Source: Phycisphaera mikurensis NBRC 102666
GTDB lineage: Bacteria; Planctomycetota; Phycisphaerae; Phycisphaerales; SM1A02
Length of the DNA stretch: 33,654 bases
Direction of reading: 5' to 3'
Assembly: GCA_945877905.1 (NCBI GenBank)
Contig: CAMDUT010000008.1
Span: forward strand, 1-33,654
This document shows positions 1 through 7,260 of this stretch, one piece after another. How positions within the stretch are numbered: position 1 is the first letter of the stretch; every line of letters starts with the position of its first letter. The position numbers and the translations under genes were made by a program. The notes under the pieces were generated by a model. It did not search any database. It saw only the letters and a program-made list of their open reading frames with translations, and had not been told where the DNA came from.

Positions 1-686
1 TCGCGCAGCAGGTCGCGCACGGCCGCACGAAGCGCGTTCGCGACCCGGCGCGCCGCGTTCAGGCACTCGGCCTCGGTGCGCCCGGTGGCGCGCGCGACCT
101 CGCCATAGGTCATGCCGTCGACCACGTGCATCCGGAAGACCGCGTCGTCGTCGCCCTGGTCACGTGCCACGAGGTCGGCTTGCACCATCGCATAGGCCTC
201 GTTCGCGAGCGCGAGCGCCCACGCACGGTCGAACGCGTCGGCCGGCGCGTAGGCATCCGAGGCGAGCGCGCCTTCGATCGCCTCGAGGTCGGCGGGGAAC
301 TCGGTGCCGCGCTCTCGCTCTCGCTGCGCGTCGCGCATGACGCCGCGGCAGTGGAACGCCATCGCGTTCATGAGCCATCGCCGCAGCGGCATGCCGCTCG
401 CGCGCCAGCGCACGAAGAACGATGGGTCCGACATCGTTCGAGCGAAGAACCCGGACACCAGGTCGTCGCGCTCGCCGATGCGCCTGAGCTGCGGGGTGCT
501 GACATAGGCGGTGAGGGCCGTCGCGTACCGCCCCATCACGTGGCGGCGGAGCGCGTCGCGTGCGTTCGATGCACGCGCGGCGCCGGCCGAATCGCCCACG
601 CCCGCCGCGCGGTCACCATCCTCGGCGATGGTCAGCTGCGCATCGATCCAGGTGGCGTGGGTGGTGGGGAAGTGGTCGACTGGCAC
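1..686 (-). CDS. ECF-like RNA polymerase sigma factor, partial (C-terminus beyond window)
   Basis: The reading frame stays open from a GTG at 684-686 to the left edge, so 228 residues are visible and the C-terminus is missing. The protein begins with the FPTTHATWIDAQL signature, then has a helical core with WRASGMPLRRWLMN (region-2-like, about residues 110-125). It ends in a helix-turn-helix-like stretch, YGEVARATGRTEAECLNAARRVANALR, resembling region 4. The same N-terminal signature and core recur in the genes at 2428-3144 and 26509-27282, so these are paralogues. Family knowledge suggests it directs RNA polymerase to a small regulon; the target is unknown. No Shine-Dalgarno is visible, but a TACCCT hexamer lies 6 nt upstream of the GTG. 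Divergence from textbook ECF sequences keeps the family call below certain. Confidence 0.72.
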   Translation of the reverse strand, partial: MPVDHFPTTHATWIDAQLTIAEDGDRAAGVGDSAGAARASNARDALRRHVMGRYATALTAYVSTPQLRRIGERDDLVSGFFARTMSDPSFFVRWRASGMPLRRWLMNAMAFHCRGVMRDAQRERERGTEFPADLEAIEGALASDAYAPADAFDRAWALALANEAYAMVQADLVARDQGDDDAVFRMHVVDGMTYGEVARATGRTEAECLNAARRVANALRAAVRDLLR

Positions 687-692
687 GCCACG

Positions 693-698
693 AGGGTA
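693..698 (-). promoter_or_regulatory. Candidate -10 element TACCCT, leaderless spacing
   Basis: On the minus strand TACCCT is followed by exactly 6 nt and then the GTG start of the sigma gene. This is the geometry expected for a transcript beginning at the start codon. The same hexamer and spacing precede the sigma gene at 3144, and the flanking bases are conserved too. No convincing -35 is seen; the region where it would lie is the hairpin at 701-734. Confidence 0.5.
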
Positions 699-700
699 GC

Positions 701-734
701 GGGGCGGTGCGCCCCGGAAGCGGCGCACCGCCCC
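701..734 (-). terminator. Perfect 13-bp inverted repeat after the lectin/dockerin gene
   Basis: Arms GGGGCGGTGCGCC (701-713) and GGCGCACCGCCCC (722-734) flank an 8-nt loop. It lies 40 nt past the stop of the secreted lectin-like gene and 2 nt before the -10 of the next sigma gene. There is no U-tract. It is probably a GC hairpin terminator separating the two modules, and it also fills the -35 region of the downstream promoter. Confidence 0.6.
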
Positions 735-774
735 GGCACCATGGCCTTGGGCTCGACGGCGCGACGGAGCCCGC

Positions 775-2085
775 TCAGTTCCCGCACGGCCCCCAGGTCG
801 CGAGCAGCAACCCGAGGTCATTGCCGTCGACCGCGCCGTCGCGGTTGACGTCGGCGGCGGTGCCGGCAGGTGCGGTGCCCCATGAGGAGAGCATGAGCCC
901 GAGGTCGGCGCCCTGGACGTAGCCGTCGGAGTTGAGGTCGGCGAAGCACTCGCAGCCGTCGGGGACGCCGTTGGCGTTGGCGTCGGGCCGCTCGCCACGG
1001 AGGATCTGGCCGTAGTCGACGATGCCGTCGGAGTCGCAGTCGGCGGACCACTCGACTGCGTACGCGCGCTCGCTTCCGTCGAAATCCCACACGTCCGCCC
1101 ATGTGCCCGGTGCTCCGATCGAAATGAACATCTCGACGTGAACGTCCCCGGGATTCCCGGGCTCACCCGGTCCCCATGGTTCGAACGACCACGGCGTCCC
1201 GTCGACCCATCCCCATGGGCAGCCGTCGCAGCGCCTGCCGCCGATGCACACGCGCCCCGCGAACACGCCGGAAGCCCTTGCCATCGTGAACACGAATTGA
1301 TTCTCGTTCCCGTCGGCGATCGAGGCGAGTTCCGCCCCGATGGACCTCGCCGCACCCACCTTGAAATCAAAGTTCGTTCGCGTTGTCGTCCGGAGCGTCC
1401 GGTACCAGTGGCCATTTCCTCCCTCGGTCGCACGCCACTCGACCGGATAGGCGCCCACCTCGCACGCAACGCCCCGCTCGCAGCAATCCGGCACGTTGTC
1501 GCCGTCGTAGTCGGGAAGCGACCCGTCGCGGCACTGGCCGTAGTCCACGATGCCGTCGTTGTTGCAGTCGGCGGACCATTCGATGACGAACGACGGGACG
1601 AGCCATGCGCCAAAGCACTCTCGCACATCCTGGACGTCGTTCCATCCATCGACGAGGAACGCGAGGAACCGCTCGTCTCCGCCGGGCCCGCACTCTGCGT
1701 GGTCGTTCGGTTCTCCGTCGATCCACTTCTCGAGTGCCCACGACTCCCCGGTGACCCATGTCCAGTTGGCCGCCGGACCGCCGTTCGGAATCGGTTGGAA
1801 CCCGCCGAGGACGGGTCCGAACCCACCGCTCCACGCTCCGGCGGTCGCCTGTGCCTGAGCGAGCACGAACGCGTGTTCGCTCGCGTTCGTGAGCGATGCG
1901 AGATGCCCACCTTCATGCAGCGCCGTCACGCGGCAGTCGTTCCACGTACGGGGGAAGCCTGCGGTTCTCACCGCATACCAATGCCCGTTCCCCCCATCCT
2001 CCGTGCGCCACTGCACCGCCTGCTGCGCGTTCGCCCCCGCCGCCATCGCCGCACCGGCGATCACCGTCGCTGCCTGGAACTTCAT
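775..2085 (-). CDS. Secreted protein with two C-type-lectin-like domains and a dockerin-like tail
   Basis: I chose the ATG at 2085 because it has a good ribosome site (AGGAG, 8 nt spacing) and begins a clean signal peptide, MKFQAATVIAGAAMAAGANA. The mature protein has two related lectin-like units, each starting GGNGHWY. The first carries WTWVTGE, EPND and GWND, typical of C-type lectin folds; the second keeps WGWVDGTPW but has lost the EPN motif. Each is followed by a DxNxDG-type calcium loop with IVDYGQ. The last 60 residues have two dockerin-like loops (DLNSDGYVQGADLGLML and DVNRDGAVDGNDLGLLL) and end WGPCGN. Such proteins are surface or extracellular and may bind glycans, although that is inference. 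Third codon positions are less GC-rich than in neighbouring housekeeping genes. It follows the sigma gene at 2428. Confidence 0.8.
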   Translation of the reverse strand: MKFQAATVIAGAAMAAGANAQQAVQWRTEDGGNGHWYAVRTAGFPRTWNDCRVTALHEGGHLASLTNASEHAFVLAQAQATAGAWSGGFGPVLGGFQPIPNGGPAANWTWVTGESWALEKWIDGEPNDHAECGPGGDERFLAFLVDGWNDVQDVRECFGAWLVPSFVIEWSADCNNDGIVDYGQCRDGSLPDYDGDNVPDCCERGVACEVGAYPVEWRATEGGNGHWYRTLRTTTRTNFDFKVGAARSIGAELASIADGNENQFVFTMARASGVFAGRVCIGGRRCDGCPWGWVDGTPWSFEPWGPGEPGNPGDVHVEMFISIGAPGTWADVWDFDGSERAYAVEWSADCDSDGIVDYGQILRGERPDANANGVPDGCECFADLNSDGYVQGADLGLMLSSWGTAPAGTAADVNRDGAVDGNDLGLLLATWGPCGN

Positions 2086-2421
2086 CGGAACGTCTCCTGT
2101 GGGATCACGGCGGGCAAGGGCGCCCGTCCTGGGGAGAGATCCGCGAATCACCGCTCCATGCTCCGGGCGCCCCGGAAGCGTCCTGCCCGCGCCCCACGCG
2201 ACGAGCACCGAAGCGGCGAGGAATGCCGCCATCCCTGTGATTCTCGGCCAACGGACCCCGGACGCCTGGCGCATGAACGGCGGTTCCTCGGCGACCGGAC
2301 GTGGCCCTGCGACCTCGGGCCACCCTGCGATGGCATCGTCCCACACACCCGCGAGGCGTCGCGCCGCCGGCCGGTCGATCGTCGTGCCCACGCCCGAGTG
2401 ATCCGCGCGACGGCCCTGCAT
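2086..2421 (-). other. In-frame upstream extension with one membrane segment
   Basis: An ATG at 2421, 6 nt past the sigma stop, opens a frame that runs without a stop straight into the secreted lectin-like protein. It encodes 112 residues: a mostly hydrophilic N-terminal half, one hydrophobic helix (GMAAFLAASVLVAWGAG, about residues 63-80) and a short tail. Its position and topology suit a sigma-linked membrane regulator, but it has no recognisable anti-sigma motif and no stop of its own. It could be the N-terminus of one long fusion of 548 residues, or an untranslated spacer that happens to be open. The same arrangement recurs at 26295-26522. Confidence 0.4.
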
Positions 2422-2427
2422 GCTCGC

Positions 2428-3144
2428 TCAGTCCGAGCGCACGATGCGCATGACCTCGAGCACCGCCTCCTCGACGTCGGCCGGCGGCACGCCGTCGTCG
2501 ACCAACGCATCGCGCAGCGCGTCGCGAACCCGTGCGGCGACCCGGCGCACCGCGTTCGCGCAGTCCTGGCGGCTCACACCGAGCTCGGCCGCGATCGACT
2601 CGTAGCGCTCGCCGTGGACCACGTGGCGCCGGAAGATCGCGTGCTCGTCGAGCCGCCCCGCCGCGTCGAGGTCCGCGTGGACCCGCGCGTGCGCCGCGTT
2701 GATCATCGACAGCGCCCACTCCGCGTCGAAGGCGCGCACGGCGTCGCGCTCGTCGACCGGCTCGGGGCCCGAGGCGCCTTCCGAACGCCCGCGCTCGCGC
2801 CCACGGTCGCGCGCGACGCCGCGCGCCCAGAACGAGATCCCGTTCATCATCCACCGCCGCAGCGGCTTGCCGCTCGCGCGCCAGCCGCGCAGGAACTCCG
2901 GGTCTCCCACGCGCTCCGCGAAGAACCCGGCGACGAGCTCGTCGGCGTCGCCCACCGCGCGCATCGAGCTCCCGCGCACGTAGGCGCGGAGCGCGCCGTG
3001 GTAGCGCTCCATGAGGTGCCTCCGCAGCGCCGCGACCGCGTTCGTCTCGCCCGGCCCGTCGCCCGCGGCGCGGCTGCGCTCGGCGATGGTCAGCTGCGCG
3101 TCGATCCAGGTGGCGTGGGTGCTTGGGAAGTGGTCGACGTGCAC
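2428..3144 (-). CDS. ECF-like RNA polymerase sigma factor
   Basis: This is a 238-residue paralogue of the partial sigma gene at 1-686. It begins at a GTG with FPSTHATWIDAQL, has the core WRASGKPLRRWMMN near residue 105, and then an acidic, variable linker. It ends with FRRHVVHGERYESIAAELG and a helix-turn-helix-like stretch, then GVPPADVEEAVLEVMRIV. The last part aligns with the GISADDVETELRRIA tail of the third sigma at 26509. Sigma factors of this size recruit RNA polymerase to alternative promoters. No separate anti-sigma gene is recognisable, but a membrane-segment frame starts 6 nt after its stop. It lies 24 nt after a lipoprotein gene on the same strand, and has its own candidate -10 within that gap. 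Confidence 0.75.
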   Translation of the reverse strand: MHVDHFPSTHATWIDAQLTIAERSRAAGDGPGETNAVAALRRHLMERYHGALRAYVRGSSMRAVGDADELVAGFFAERVGDPEFLRGWRASGKPLRRWMMNGISFWARGVARDRGRERGRSEGASGPEPVDERDAVRAFDAEWALSMINAAHARVHADLDAAGRLDEHAIFRRHVVHGERYESIAAELGVSRQDCANAVRRVAARVRDALRDALVDDGVPPADVEEAVLEVMRIVRSD

Positions 3145-3150
3145 GTCACG

Positions 3151-3156
3151 AGGGTA
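3151..3156 (-). promoter_or_regulatory. Candidate -10 element TACCCT, leaderless spacing
   Basis: TACCCT then 6 nt then GTG on the minus strand, between the lipoprotein stop and the sigma start. The string GCTACCCTCGTG is identical upstream of the sigma gene at 686. Confidence 0.5.
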
Positions 3157-3168
3157 GCGCCAACCCCC

Positions 3169-3951
3169 TCACTTCCCCTCGCCGACGAGCCCGAGCGCCT
3201 TCAGCGCCTTCGTCCGTTGCGACGCCAGCAGGCCCTCGCGCACCAGCTTCAGCTTCGCACGGGCCTTCGCGACCTCCTCGTGCTTGTCGTCGCCGCGGGA
3301 CGCGACGTACTCGTTGATCGCCTTCAGCGCCCGGATGTCGGCCTCCGAGGCGCGGGCGAGCGCGCGCGCCGCCGGCTCCTCCGCCTCCGGCACCGGTGCC
3401 TTGGCCCGCCGCCCGAGGGCATCCGCCGACCGCTCGAACGCCGCGACGTCCTTCGCGAACCTCGCGCGCGCGCGCTTCGCCTCGAGGTGCCGCGGCGGGC
3501 CGCCGATCGCCGCGCCGTTCGCCGGCGAGCGCTCGCACGTGCTCACCACGTCCTCCGCCTCGAGCAGCACGGTGTCGAGGTCCTCGATGTAGCGCAGCGC
3601 GGCGTCGCGCAGCGCCTCGAGCGAATCGCGACGCTCCTCCTCGGTGGCCTCCGGGTTCACCTCGAACGCGCGCGGCCGCGGGGTGGAGGCCACGGCGTCC
3701 GGCAGCGAGGCGTGCGTCGGCTCGGCGCGCGTCGGTTCCCCGCGCGGCGGTGCCTTCGCGCCCGGCTCCCCGCGCGTGGCCGGTTCCTTGGCGGCGCCCT
3801 TGCCGGGCGCGCCGCTCGAACCACCCTCTGCGCCGTCGCTCGCCGACGTCTTCCCGCCGCCCGCGTCCTGCACCGGCCGCGCCGCCCCGGCCCCGCACGC
3901 GAGCGTGCCGGCCGCCAGGAGGGCAAGGAGGGTGGTTCGCGCGAGGCCCAT
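3169..3951 (-). CDS. Putative lipoprotein with coiled-coil-like C-terminal region
   Basis: The ATG at 3951 starts a lipoprotein signal: a short basic N-terminus, hydrophobic LLALLAAGTLA and a lipobox Cys (LAAGTLAC, residue about 19). A long Pro/Ala/Glu/Gly-rich linker follows to about residue 95. The rest is highly charged and helical (for example EEERRDSLEALRDAALRYI), with possible coiled coils to the end at 260. I do not recognise a family. It is probably anchored in the membrane facing the periplasm. It is divergent from the acyl-CoA dehydrogenase gene across a 160-nt gap and is followed 24 nt later by a sigma gene; whether the two are functionally linked is unknown. An upstream open frame could extend it to 4473, but that would overlap the dehydrogenase and lose the signal sequence. 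Confidence 0.65.
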   Translation of the reverse strand: MGLARTTLLALLAAGTLACGAGAARPVQDAGGGKTSASDGAEGGSSGAPGKGAAKEPATRGEPGAKAPPRGEPTRAEPTHASLPDAVASTPRPRAFEVNPEATEEERRDSLEALRDAALRYIEDLDTVLLEAEDVVSTCERSPANGAAIGGPPRHLEAKRARARFAKDVAAFERSADALGRRAKAPVPEAEEPAARALARASEADIRALKAINEYVASRGDDKHEEVAKARAKLKLVREGLLASQRTKALKALGLVGEGK

Positions 3952-4056
3952 CGGTCCTGCCTCTACCGCGGCCCCACCGCGCGGTTGCGTCTTCGCGCAC
4001 CAATAACAGCGCGGGACCGCCGATTTCGCGCACGTGTCCGCGCGCACCATGACTCC

Positions 4057-4062
4057 TACAAT
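4057..4062 (+). promoter_or_regulatory. Candidate -10 element TACAAT for acyl-CoA dehydrogenase
   Basis: TACAAT is one mismatch from the sigma-70 consensus and lies 49 nt before the chosen ATG at 4112, in the gap divergent from the lipoprotein gene. A matching -35 is not obvious. A leader of about 43 nt ending in a GGAG ribosome site would result. Confidence 0.45.
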
Positions 4063-4111
4063 GCCCGACTTCCCCGGACCCTTCCGGAAACGCCCATCCA
4101 CGGAGCGAACG

Positions 4112-6079
4112 ATGACCCAGACCGACCTCGCGAAGGACCTGAAGAACATCTCCGAGAAGGACCGCAAGCAGATCGAGCAGGCGCAGGAGATGCTCGGGCC
4201 CGACCCGAAGACGATGGGCTTCGTGAAGAACGTCTTCTGGGGCAACTTCCGCGAGGACCTCGTCTTCCCGTACCCGACGCAGCCGGCCGATGAGACGGCG
4301 CGCTGCGACCAGCTGCTGGCCGAGCTCGACGCGTACCTCCGCAACGAGCACCCCGCCGTCGAGATCGACCAGAAGCAGGAGATCCCCGACTGGGTGGTCA
4401 AGCGCCTCTTCTCGATGGGCGTGCTCGGCATGACCATCCCGCGCGAGCACGGCGGCCTGGGCCTCGGCATCACGAGCTACAACCGCGTGCTGCGCCGCAT
4501 CGGCCGCACGTGCGGCTCGACCGCGGTGCTGGTGAGCGCGCACCAGTCGATCGGCTGCAAGGCCGTCATGCTCTTCGGCAACGACGAGCAGAAGAAGCGC
4601 TTCCTGCCGCGCATGGCGAAGGACGCCCTGAGCGCGTTCTGCCTGAGCGAGCCGAACGTCGGGTGCGACGCCGGCGGCCAGGAGACCCGCTGCGAGCTGA
4701 GCCCGTGCGGCAACTTCTACGTCGTGAACGGCGAGAAGAAGTGGGCCACGTCGGGCGCGCTCTCCGGCCTCTTCACCGTGATGGCCAAGCAGCGCATCAA
4801 GGACCCCAAGTCCGGCAAGGAGAAGGACGCGGTCACCGCGCTCATCTGCACGCCCGACATGGAGGGCGTCGAGATCTTCAGCCGCAACCGCTCCAAGTGC
4901 GGCATCCGCGGCACGTGGCAGGCGCGCATCCGCCTCACGAACGTGAAGGTCCCCAAGGAGAACCTCCTGCACAAGGAGGGCCGCGGCCTGAACGTGGCGC
5001 TCACCTGCCTGAACTACGGCCGCTGCACGCTGTCCGCGGGCATGCTGGGCGCCGCGGAGTTCGCCTACGAGCAGGCCTCGAAGTGGGCGAAGTACCGCTA
5101 CCAGTTCGACCGCCCGATCGGCGAGTTCGACCAGGTGAAGGAGAAGCTCGCGCGCATGGCGGCCTACACGTACGCCATGGAGGCGATGCTCTTCATGACG
5201 ACCGGGTTCCTCGACCGTCACGACGAGGACATCATGCTCGAGACCGCCGTGTGCAAGGTGTTCTGCAGCGAGTTCGGCTACCGCACGGTGAACGACGCGC
5301 TCCAGGTCATGGGCGGCGAGAGCTACATGACGGAGAACCACGTCGAGCGCGCGTGGCGCGACAGCCGCATCAACATCATCGTCGAGGGCGCGAACGAGGT
5401 GATGCACACCTTCATCTTCGCGTACGGCTCGAAGCAGCTCGGCGAGTGGATGCTCGGCATCAAGAAGAACCCGTTGGGCAACATCGGCCCCGCGATGCAG
5501 GTCGGCAGCGAGCTGTTCCTGGGCGTGCGCCGGCCGATGCCGTCCTTCAGGTCGGCGAACCCGCGCCTGGCCGCGCAGATGCACGCGCTCATGTCTCGCA
5601 TCCGCGAGTTCAGCCACCAGGTCAAGCTCATGTTCAAGGAGTGGGAGGACCGCCTCGTCACCGAGCAGACGGTGCAGGCCCGCCTCTCGATGTGCGCCAT
5701 CTACATCCACGCGATGACGTGCGCGCTCTCGAAGCTCGACCACAACATCCGCAAGGGCCTCGACGGCGACGCGCTCGCCTACGAGACCAGCGTCGTCGAG
5801 CACCTGTGCGCGATGTTCGGCCTCGGCATCGAGGAGGAGATCCGCGCGCTCCGCGTGAACGCCGACGAGTCGATGAAGCGCGCGGCGGACGCCGTCCTGA
5901 AGCGCATCGACTCGTTCCCGAACGCGGACTTCGCGATCCCCGAGCGCACCATGGACATGAAGGCGCGCGGCTCGGGTCGCGCGAACAAGTCGGCCGACGT
6001 CGCGGCGACCCCGCAGTTCGGCTCCGGCAGCGTGTTCCACGGCGAGGCGGTCCGCCGCGCCGAGCCCCAGCACGCGTGA
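4112..6079 (+). CDS. Acyl-CoA dehydrogenase, long form with C-terminal extension
   Basis: This is a 655-residue FAD enzyme that introduces the alpha-beta double bond into acyl-CoA. The ATG at 4112 is preferred over an in-frame start at 4034 because GGAG sits 6 nt upstream and the earlier residues look untypical. Visible motifs are GVLGMTIPREHGGLGLG in the N-terminal helical domain, CLSEPNVGCDAGG and WATSGALSGLF around the flavin, and RYQFDRPIGEFDQVKEKLARM. The catalytic glutamate is probably E425 in VEGANEV. About 200 residues follow the core, as in the VLCAD/ACAD9-like branch. The usual Ser of the SEPxxGSDAG motif is Cys. The following leucine-type dehydrogenase and 2-oxoacid dehydrogenase genes suggest a branched-chain acyl-CoA or general fatty-acid role; the substrate cannot be fixed from sequence. 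Confidence 0.92.
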   Translation: MTQTDLAKDLKNISEKDRKQIEQAQEMLGPDPKTMGFVKNVFWGNFREDLVFPYPTQPADETARCDQLLAELDAYLRNEHPAVEIDQKQEIPDWVVKRLFSMGVLGMTIPREHGGLGLGITSYNRVLRRIGRTCGSTAVLVSAHQSIGCKAVMLFGNDEQKKRFLPRMAKDALSAFCLSEPNVGCDAGGQETRCELSPCGNFYVVNGEKKWATSGALSGLFTVMAKQRIKDPKSGKEKDAVTALICTPDMEGVEIFSRNRSKCGIRGTWQARIRLTNVKVPKENLLHKEGRGLNVALTCLNYGRCTLSAGMLGAAEFAYEQASKWAKYRYQFDRPIGEFDQVKEKLARMAAYTYAMEAMLFMTTGFLDRHDEDIMLETAVCKVFCSEFGYRTVNDALQVMGGESYMTENHVERAWRDSRINIIVEGANEVMHTFIFAYGSKQLGEWMLGIKKNPLGNIGPAMQVGSELFLGVRRPMPSFRSANPRLAAQMHALMSRIREFSHQVKLMFKEWEDRLVTEQTVQARLSMCAIYIHAMTCALSKLDHNIRKGLDGDALAYETSVVEHLCAMFGLGIEEEIRALRVNADESMKRAADAVLKRIDSFPNADFAIPERTMDMKARGSGRANKSADVAATPQFGSGSVFHGEAVRRAEPQHA

Positions 6080-6087
6080 CGCCGCGC

Positions 6088-6093
6088 TAGCCT
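6088..6093 (+). promoter_or_regulatory. Candidate -10 element TAGCCT for leucine-type dehydrogenase
   Basis: TAGCCT lies 9 nt after the acyl-CoA dehydrogenase stop and 58 nt before the next ATG. A start site near 6100 would put the hairpin at 6103-6120 at the very 5' end of the message. Confidence 0.35.
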
Positions 6094-6102
6094 CCCCCCG
6101 CG

Positions 6103-6120
6103 CCGCCGGCCGTACGGCGG
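6103..6120 (+). terminator. GC hairpin between two catabolic genes
   Basis: CCGCCG (6103-6108) and CGGCGG (6115-6120) form a 6-bp stem with a 6-nt loop, 23 nt past the acyl-CoA dehydrogenase stop. No U-tract follows. It may terminate that gene or cap the 5' end of the next transcript. Confidence 0.35.
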
Positions 6121-6151
6121 GGCACCCCGGTCACCCCACGCCAGGAAGCAC

Positions 6152-7231
6152 ATGAAGCTCTTCGAGACGATGAACCAGCACGGCCACGAGCGCGTGGCGT
6201 TCCATGTCGACCCGGCCACAGGCCTGCGCGCGATCATCGCGCTGCACTCCTCGGTGCTCGGGAACGCGCTCGGCGGCACGCGCCGCTGGGCGTACTCGGA
6301 CGAGAGCGAGGCGATCCGCGACGTGCTGCGGCTCTCCGAGGGCATGACCTACAAGTCGGCCGCGGCGGACCTGCCGATGGGCGGCGCCAAGAGCGTCATC
6401 ATGATCGAGAAGGGCAAGGCGCCCACCGAGGCCGAGGCGCGCGCCATGGGCCGTTTCGTGGACACGTTCGGCGGCAAGTACATCGCCGCCGAGGACGTGG
6501 GCGTCAACACGCAGTACTGCGACTGGATGGCGCAGGAGACCGCGCACATCATGGGCGGCGAGACGGTGAGCCACGGCGGCGACCCCAGCCCCTACACCAG
6601 CCAGGGCTGCTTCAACGCGATGAAGGCGTGCCTCGCGCACCTGGGCCGCAAGGTCGAGTTCTCCGGGCTGAAGGTCGCCGTGCAGGGCCTGGGCGCCACC
6701 GGCTACCGGCTTGCGAAGATCCTCCGCGAGCACGGCGCGACGGTCGTCGGCACCGACGTGAACCCCGCCGCGGTGGAGCGTGCGGTGAAGGAACTCGGCG
6801 TGGTCGCGCTCGAGCCCGGCACGGACATCTTCGCGCAGGAGTGCGACGTGCTTGCGCCGTGCGCGCTGGGCGCGGTCCTCAGCAACGAGACGATCAAGCA
6901 CCTGAAGTGCGCCGCGATCTGCGGGACCGCGAACAACCAGCTGCACGTGCCGGACGTCGACGGGCCGGCGCTGAAGCAGCGCGGCGTCCTCTACGGCCCC
7001 GACTTCATCGTGAACGCCGGCGGCGTGATCCGCCTGGCGGGCCTCTACCTCGGCATGACCGAGGCGGCCCTCGACAAGAAGATCGAGCAGATCGAGCACA
7101 CGACCGCCGCCGTCCTCAAGGAAGGCAAGAACGACCCGAGCGAGCACGTGGCCGCGGTGAACTACGCCAAGCGCCGCATCGAGGCCGGCCGCAAGGCGAA
7201 GGCCCAGGTCAAGCAGCCGGCGATGGCGTGA
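6152..7231 (+). CDS. Leucine/branched-chain amino-acid dehydrogenase (Glu/Leu/Phe/Val family)
   Basis: This is a 359-residue NAD(P)-dependent oxidative deaminase converting a branched-chain amino acid to its 2-oxoacid. The substrate-side motif GMTYKSAAADLPMGGAKS carries lysines 68 and 80, at the positions used by leucine dehydrogenases. GGKYIAAEDVGVN follows, and the Rossmann domain shows VAVQGLGATGYRLAKIL and later NQLHVPDVDGPAL and VNAGGVI. The length is typical for leucine dehydrogenase (about 350-365) rather than glutamate dehydrogenase (about 420-450). The ATG at 6152 has AGGA 7 nt upstream. Its product is the natural substrate of a branched-chain 2-oxoacid dehydrogenase, for which E1 and E2 genes follow at 7800-11381. 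Exact amino-acid preference is inferred. Confidence 0.88.
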   Translation: MKLFETMNQHGHERVAFHVDPATGLRAIIALHSSVLGNALGGTRRWAYSDESEAIRDVLRLSEGMTYKSAAADLPMGGAKSVIMIEKGKAPTEAEARAMGRFVDTFGGKYIAAEDVGVNTQYCDWMAQETAHIMGGETVSHGGDPSPYTSQGCFNAMKACLAHLGRKVEFSGLKVAVQGLGATGYRLAKILREHGATVVGTDVNPAAVERAVKELGVVALEPGTDIFAQECDVLAPCALGAVLSNETIKHLKCAAICGTANNQLHVPDVDGPALKQRGVLYGPDFIVNAGGVIRLAGLYLGMTEAALDKKIEQIEHTTAAVLKEGKNDPSEHVAAVNYAKRRIEAGRKAKAQVKQPAMA

Positions 7232-7260
7232 CGCCTGCCGCGCGGCGGTGCGGCGTCACG
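7227..7260. terminator. Shared bidirectional terminator embedding both stop codons
   Basis: CGTGACGCC (7227-7235) and GGCGTCACG (7252-7260) form a perfect 9-bp stem around a 16-nt loop that itself contains GCCGCGCGGC. The TGA of the dehydrogenase lies in the left arm, and the TGA of the opposing zinc-ribbon gene is the mirror bases of the right arm. Confidence 0.65.

Noticed and set aside
1138-4293. Very long plus-strand open frame antisense to the lectin, sigma and lipoprotein genes
   Set aside because: Composition is Arg/Ala/Pro/His-rich without domains; it is the expected shadow of GC-rich genes on the other strand.
3952-4473. N-terminal extension of the lipoprotein frame
   Set aside because: It would overlap the acyl-CoA dehydrogenase and bury the lipoprotein signal, which starts cleanly at 3951.
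3146-6073. 975-codon minus-strand frame opposite the acyl-CoA dehydrogenase
   Set aside because: Antisense shadow rich in Arg, Ala, His and Leu; the plus-strand frame carries complete family motifs.
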